Shown here in pieces: positions 61,288 through 63,272 of a DNA stretch of 63,272 nt. Position 1 is the stretch's first letter. Every line of letters starts with the position of its first letter. The position numbers were made by a program, and so were the translations under genes. This stretch comes from Atopostipes sp963558565 (GTDB taxonomy: Bacteria > Bacillota > Bacilli > Lactobacillales > Carnobacteriaceae_A), in assembly GCA_963558565.1 (NCBI GenBank), contig CAUWGX010000009.1, positions 1 to 63,272 of the forward strand, given 5' to 3'. The notes below the pieces were generated by a model. It worked only from the letters and a program-made list of their open reading frames with translations, was not told where the DNA came from and did no database searches.

Positions 61288-61337
61288 AAAAGATGGCTTT
61301 CGTTTCCTGAATGATTCAAGGACGAAAGCCATCTTTT
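61288..61337. terminator. bidirectional terminator, maeE / CBS gene
   Basis: A 16-bp stem (AAAAGATGGCTTTCGT with its complement, 61288-61303 and 61322-61337), convergent genes. Confidence 0.85.
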
Positions 61338-61408
61338 ATTTGTATTTAAAAAGTGATCACATGCAAATAATATCGCCGATCACTCCTTAATCTATGTTAA
61401 AATAAAAT

Positions 61409-62047
61409 TTAGTGATTTGCTCGTAGGTCTTCGACTTGAATTACACCGTAGCCCCGACGATCAAGTAAGTTAGAAATTTTATTAACATCTTCTTTTGTAG
61501 CGTCGGGCTCTAACGTCATGATAGCACGTTTGATCGGTCCTTCTTCAACGTCTAAAGTGATACAGCTCATAATATCGCTATAACGGTTGACGGCTTTGGC
61601 AATGTTCGCTAAGTCGCCTCGTTCACCTGCAGCCGCAATTGTTAGAACATAACTTCCTGTATCTAGCTTCCAGGACTGCTGTAAGAGATTAATTAAAGCA
61701 CTGTGCGTTAAAATACCATAAAAGTGATTATTATCATCTAATACTGTAATATAAGGCAAGTCCTTAATCATAAAGAAGATACTGAAGAAACTAGAGTAAG
61801 TGTGAACATATTTCGTTGCGTTTTTTAATAAATGAGTAACAGGAAGCGACATATCTTTTCCTTCTGATTTATGTTTGTAAATGTGCATACGATAAATATT
61901 TCCACGATAAATGGTGCCCGTTTCATCTAAAATAGGGACACAACGGTAGCCATATTCTTCTAGTAATTCTAAAGCTTCTTCTAATGTAACTGTTTCAGGG
62001 ACAGTTCGAACTCGAGTCTTAGCAAGAGATAATTCTCTTATAAGCAT
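61409..62047 (-). CDS. CBS-pair and ACT-like domain protein (CbpA-like)
   Basis: A 212-residue cytoplasmic protein. Two CBS motifs (TVPETVTLEEALELLEEYGYRCVPILDETG and FMIKDLPYITVLDDNNHFYGILTHSALINLL, in parts) cover residues about 1-130; residues about 140-205 resemble an ACT domain (VLTIAAAGERGDLANIAKAVNRYSDI). Proteins of this layout include the c-di-AMP binding CbpA of Listeria; that ligand is inference here. AGGAGA lies upstream of the ATG. Confidence 0.8.
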   Translation of the reverse strand: MLIRELSLAKTRVRTVPETVTLEEALELLEEYGYRCVPILDETGTIYRGNIYRMHIYKHKSEGKDMSLPVTHLLKNATKYVHTYSSFFSIFFMIKDLPYITVLDDNNHFYGILTHSALINLLQQSWKLDTGSYVLTIAAAGERGDLANIAKAVNRYSDIMSCITLDVEEGPIKRAIMTLEPDATKEDVNKISNLLDRRGYGVIQVEDLRANH

Positions 62048-62150
62048 ACAACTTCTCCTCTCAAAAATTAAATTCCAATTATATTATAGCAAACATTTCT
62101 CATGATTTGCACATATTATTGTAACATATTTAAAAGAAAGTAGTGAAAAA

Positions 62151-62852
62151 ATGCACAAAAGAAATGAAATGATGGATCGACCTGTTATAAATAATGATGT
62201 TCGTGAATTTTTACGAACAGAACAAAAACAATTAAATGGCCACTTAAAGGAACTTCAAGATATCGCACGAGAAAATCGAAACCCAGTCATTCCGCATGAA
62301 ACCGTTTCTTATTTTATTTGGTTACTGGATCAAATGAAACCTAAAGAAATTTTAGAGGTAGGAGCAGCTATTGGCTTTTCGGCGAGTGTGTTTGCGGAAT
62401 ATTCAGATGCAAGGATCCAAACGATCGAACGGAATCCCGAAATGGTTGAACGAGCTGAAGCGAACTTTGAAAAGTTCGGTATAAGCAACCGTGTAAAATT
62501 ATTAGAAGGACAAGCAGAAGATTGGCTAGCGAAGTTACCAGCAGATACTTTTGATTTGATTTTTATGGATAGTGCGAAAGCAAAATATTATGACTTTTTC
62601 CCAGATTGTATGCGGATATTGAAAATGGGTGGCGTGCTTGCTGTCGACGATGTTCTTCAAGGAGGAACAATTTTACAACCCACAGAAGAAATTCCACGCA
62701 GAGTTCGTAAAATTCATAAAAAATTAAATGCCTTTTTAGATGTCGTCTTAGATCATCCCGCTTTAATTTCTACTATTTTACCCATCGGAGATGGTTTATT
62801 ATTAATTACGAAAAAGGAAGATGCTGACTTTTCTTTTATGAGAGCAGAGTAG
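62151..62852 (+). CDS. trmR: SAM-dependent O-methyltransferase (TrmR/YrrM-like)
   Basis: A 233-residue class I methyltransferase of the caffeoyl-CoA O-methyltransferase type. ILEVGAAIGFSASVFAEY is the SAM motif I; TIERNPEMVERAEANFEKFG, FDLIFMDSAKAKYYDFFPDCM and AVDDVLQGGTI carry the metal ligands. Bacterial members near this group (TrmR) methylate 5-hydroxyuridine in tRNA. The ribosome site is weak; the ATG at 62169 or 62172 is an alternative start. Confidence 0.85.
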   Translation: MHKRNEMMDRPVINNDVREFLRTEQKQLNGHLKELQDIARENRNPVIPHETVSYFIWLLDQMKPKEILEVGAAIGFSASVFAEYSDARIQTIERNPEMVERAEANFEKFGISNRVKLLEGQAEDWLAKLPADTFDLIFMDSAKAKYYDFFPDCMRILKMGGVLAVDDVLQGGTILQPTEEIPRRVRKIHKKLNAFLDVVLDHPALISTILPIGDGLLLITKKEDADFSFMRAE

Positions 62853-62872
62853 TTTTTAAAATATACCGACTG

Positions 62873-62908
62873 AAAAATACTGACTAGGTGATGAGTCAGT
62901 ATTTTTTT
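62873..62908 (+). terminator. terminator after the methyltransferase gene
   Basis: AAAAATACTGACT (62873-62885) pairs with AGTCAGTATTTTT (62894-62906) and continues into T's. Confidence 0.88.
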
Positions 62909-63026
62909 ACTTAAGAAAAGAAAAATGAATGTTTGTTGATGAAGCAATAAACTAGTTTCTTCTATATAATGCACAATACTAATTGATGCTATGTCAAAAA
63001 ATAGTTGAGTATTTCTCAAAAAGTTG

Positions 63027-63055
63027 TTGACTTCTTTGAGAAGGATATGTATAAT
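63027..63055 (+). promoter_or_regulatory. strong promoter P1 near the right edge
   Basis: TTGACT (63027-63032), 17-bp spacer, TATAAT (63050-63055). Confidence 0.75.
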
Positions 63056-63207
63056 TATATGTCCGAGCGTTGATCGACATCGACGTTTCGAAATGAGATG
63101 TTTAATCATTGAATAAACCGGTTATGGTTTATGTAGTCCCTATTTTATATAGGAAAAGACGTTTAAATGAGTTGAAAGACATTTTTTAAAAGAATTTAAA
63201 AAAGTGT

Positions 63208-63236
63208 TTGACAAATCAAACAGACGATGATAAGAT
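63208..63236 (+). promoter_or_regulatory. strong promoter P2 near the right edge
   Basis: TTGACA (63208-63213), 17-bp spacer, TAAGAT (63231-63236). Confidence 0.75.
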
Positions 63237-63272
63237 ATATCTCGTGCTTGAGAAACACCAAAACATTTCTCA

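Larger units (their letters stand above)
62853..63272 (+). other. 420-bp non-coding region with tandem promoters at the right edge
   Basis: No gene. It holds a terminator, then two consensus-like promoters 181 bp apart. TTCTCAAA (63013-63020) and TTTGAGAA (63035-63042) flank the first -35; TGAGAAA and TTTCTCA (63250-63256, 63266-63272) form an inverted repeat after the second. The pattern fits an rRNA (or tRNA) operon leader whose genes lie beyond the edge. Confidence 0.5.

Noticed and set aside
1..63272. CRISPR arrays, tRNA or rRNA genes, insertion sequences, prophage genes
   Set aside because: No regularly spaced repeats, cloverleaf or rRNA cores, transposases or integrases were recognised on either strand.

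Overview
The window is low-GC Firmicute DNA. Gene content (rpoE, pyrG, fba, murA, rho and rpmE2 close together; PTS sugar loci; a malic-enzyme locus; GTG and TTG starts behind strong Shine-Dalgarno sites; ECF S components for folate and queuosine precursors) points to Lactobacillales. Carnobacteriaceae or a near relative is my guess, at low confidence. All names come from reading translations; no database was searched. Both edges look like contig ends: the left edge cuts the trehalose PTS gene, and the right edge stops just after two strong tandem promoters of the kind that precede rRNA operons.

Layout. 1-10.4 kb, carbohydrate uptake and breakdown: truncated treP, treC, a KdgT-type permease, treR, type I pullulanase, a lipoprotein, a YoaK-like membrane protein and gluconokinase. 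10.4-14.5 kb: a P1B-4 metal-efflux ATPase behind a PerR/Fur-like box, a FAD amine oxidase-like enzyme, methylglyoxal synthase and a DUF378 protein. 14.7-19.3 kb, one-carbon and folate block: fhs, fchA, folD, 5-formyl-THF cyclo-ligase, then a THF riboswitch and folT. 19.4-26.4 kb: HAD phosphatase, HD hydrolase, LipL, YwiB, rpoE, pyrG behind a CTP-sensing-type attenuator, fba. 26.6-30.8 kb: DUF368/PopT, then a sulfatase - formylglycine-generating enzyme - DUF202 operon. 31-34.3 kb: murA, rho, rpmE2. 34.6-41.3 kb: an amino-acid ABC transporter, then an RpiR regulator, alpha-glucoside PTS and GH4 phospho-glucosidase. 41.4-46.2 kb: mixed genes. 46.4-49.4 kb: a cytoplasmic flavin operon. 49.5-53 kb: YlmD/PgeF, ddl, murF and a structured non-coding stretch. 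53.4-56.3 kb: mazEF, queT, hsp20 and an MDR reductase. 56.3-61.3 kb: maeRK with maePE. 61.4-62.9 kb: a CBS-ACT protein and a TrmR-like methyltransferase.

Best candidates for something new. (1) A three-gene minus-strand operon encodes a signal-less ApbE flavin transferase, an FMN reductase, and a paralogous FMN reductase fused to a PAS domain and a tail with three tandem ApbE target motifs. It predicts a soluble enzyme carrying up to three covalent flavins, behind a promoter with a CopY-like palindrome over its -10 edge. (2) CTP synthase has Ser where the glutaminase nucleophile Cys should be. (3) FolD has lost its cyclohydrolase lysine while a separate cyclohydrolase, FchA, is encoded next to it. 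(4) A GC-richer, multiply nested inverted-repeat region follows murF and may be a structured RNA. (5) The sensor kinase MaeK keeps its histidine box but lacks recognisable ATP-binding boxes.
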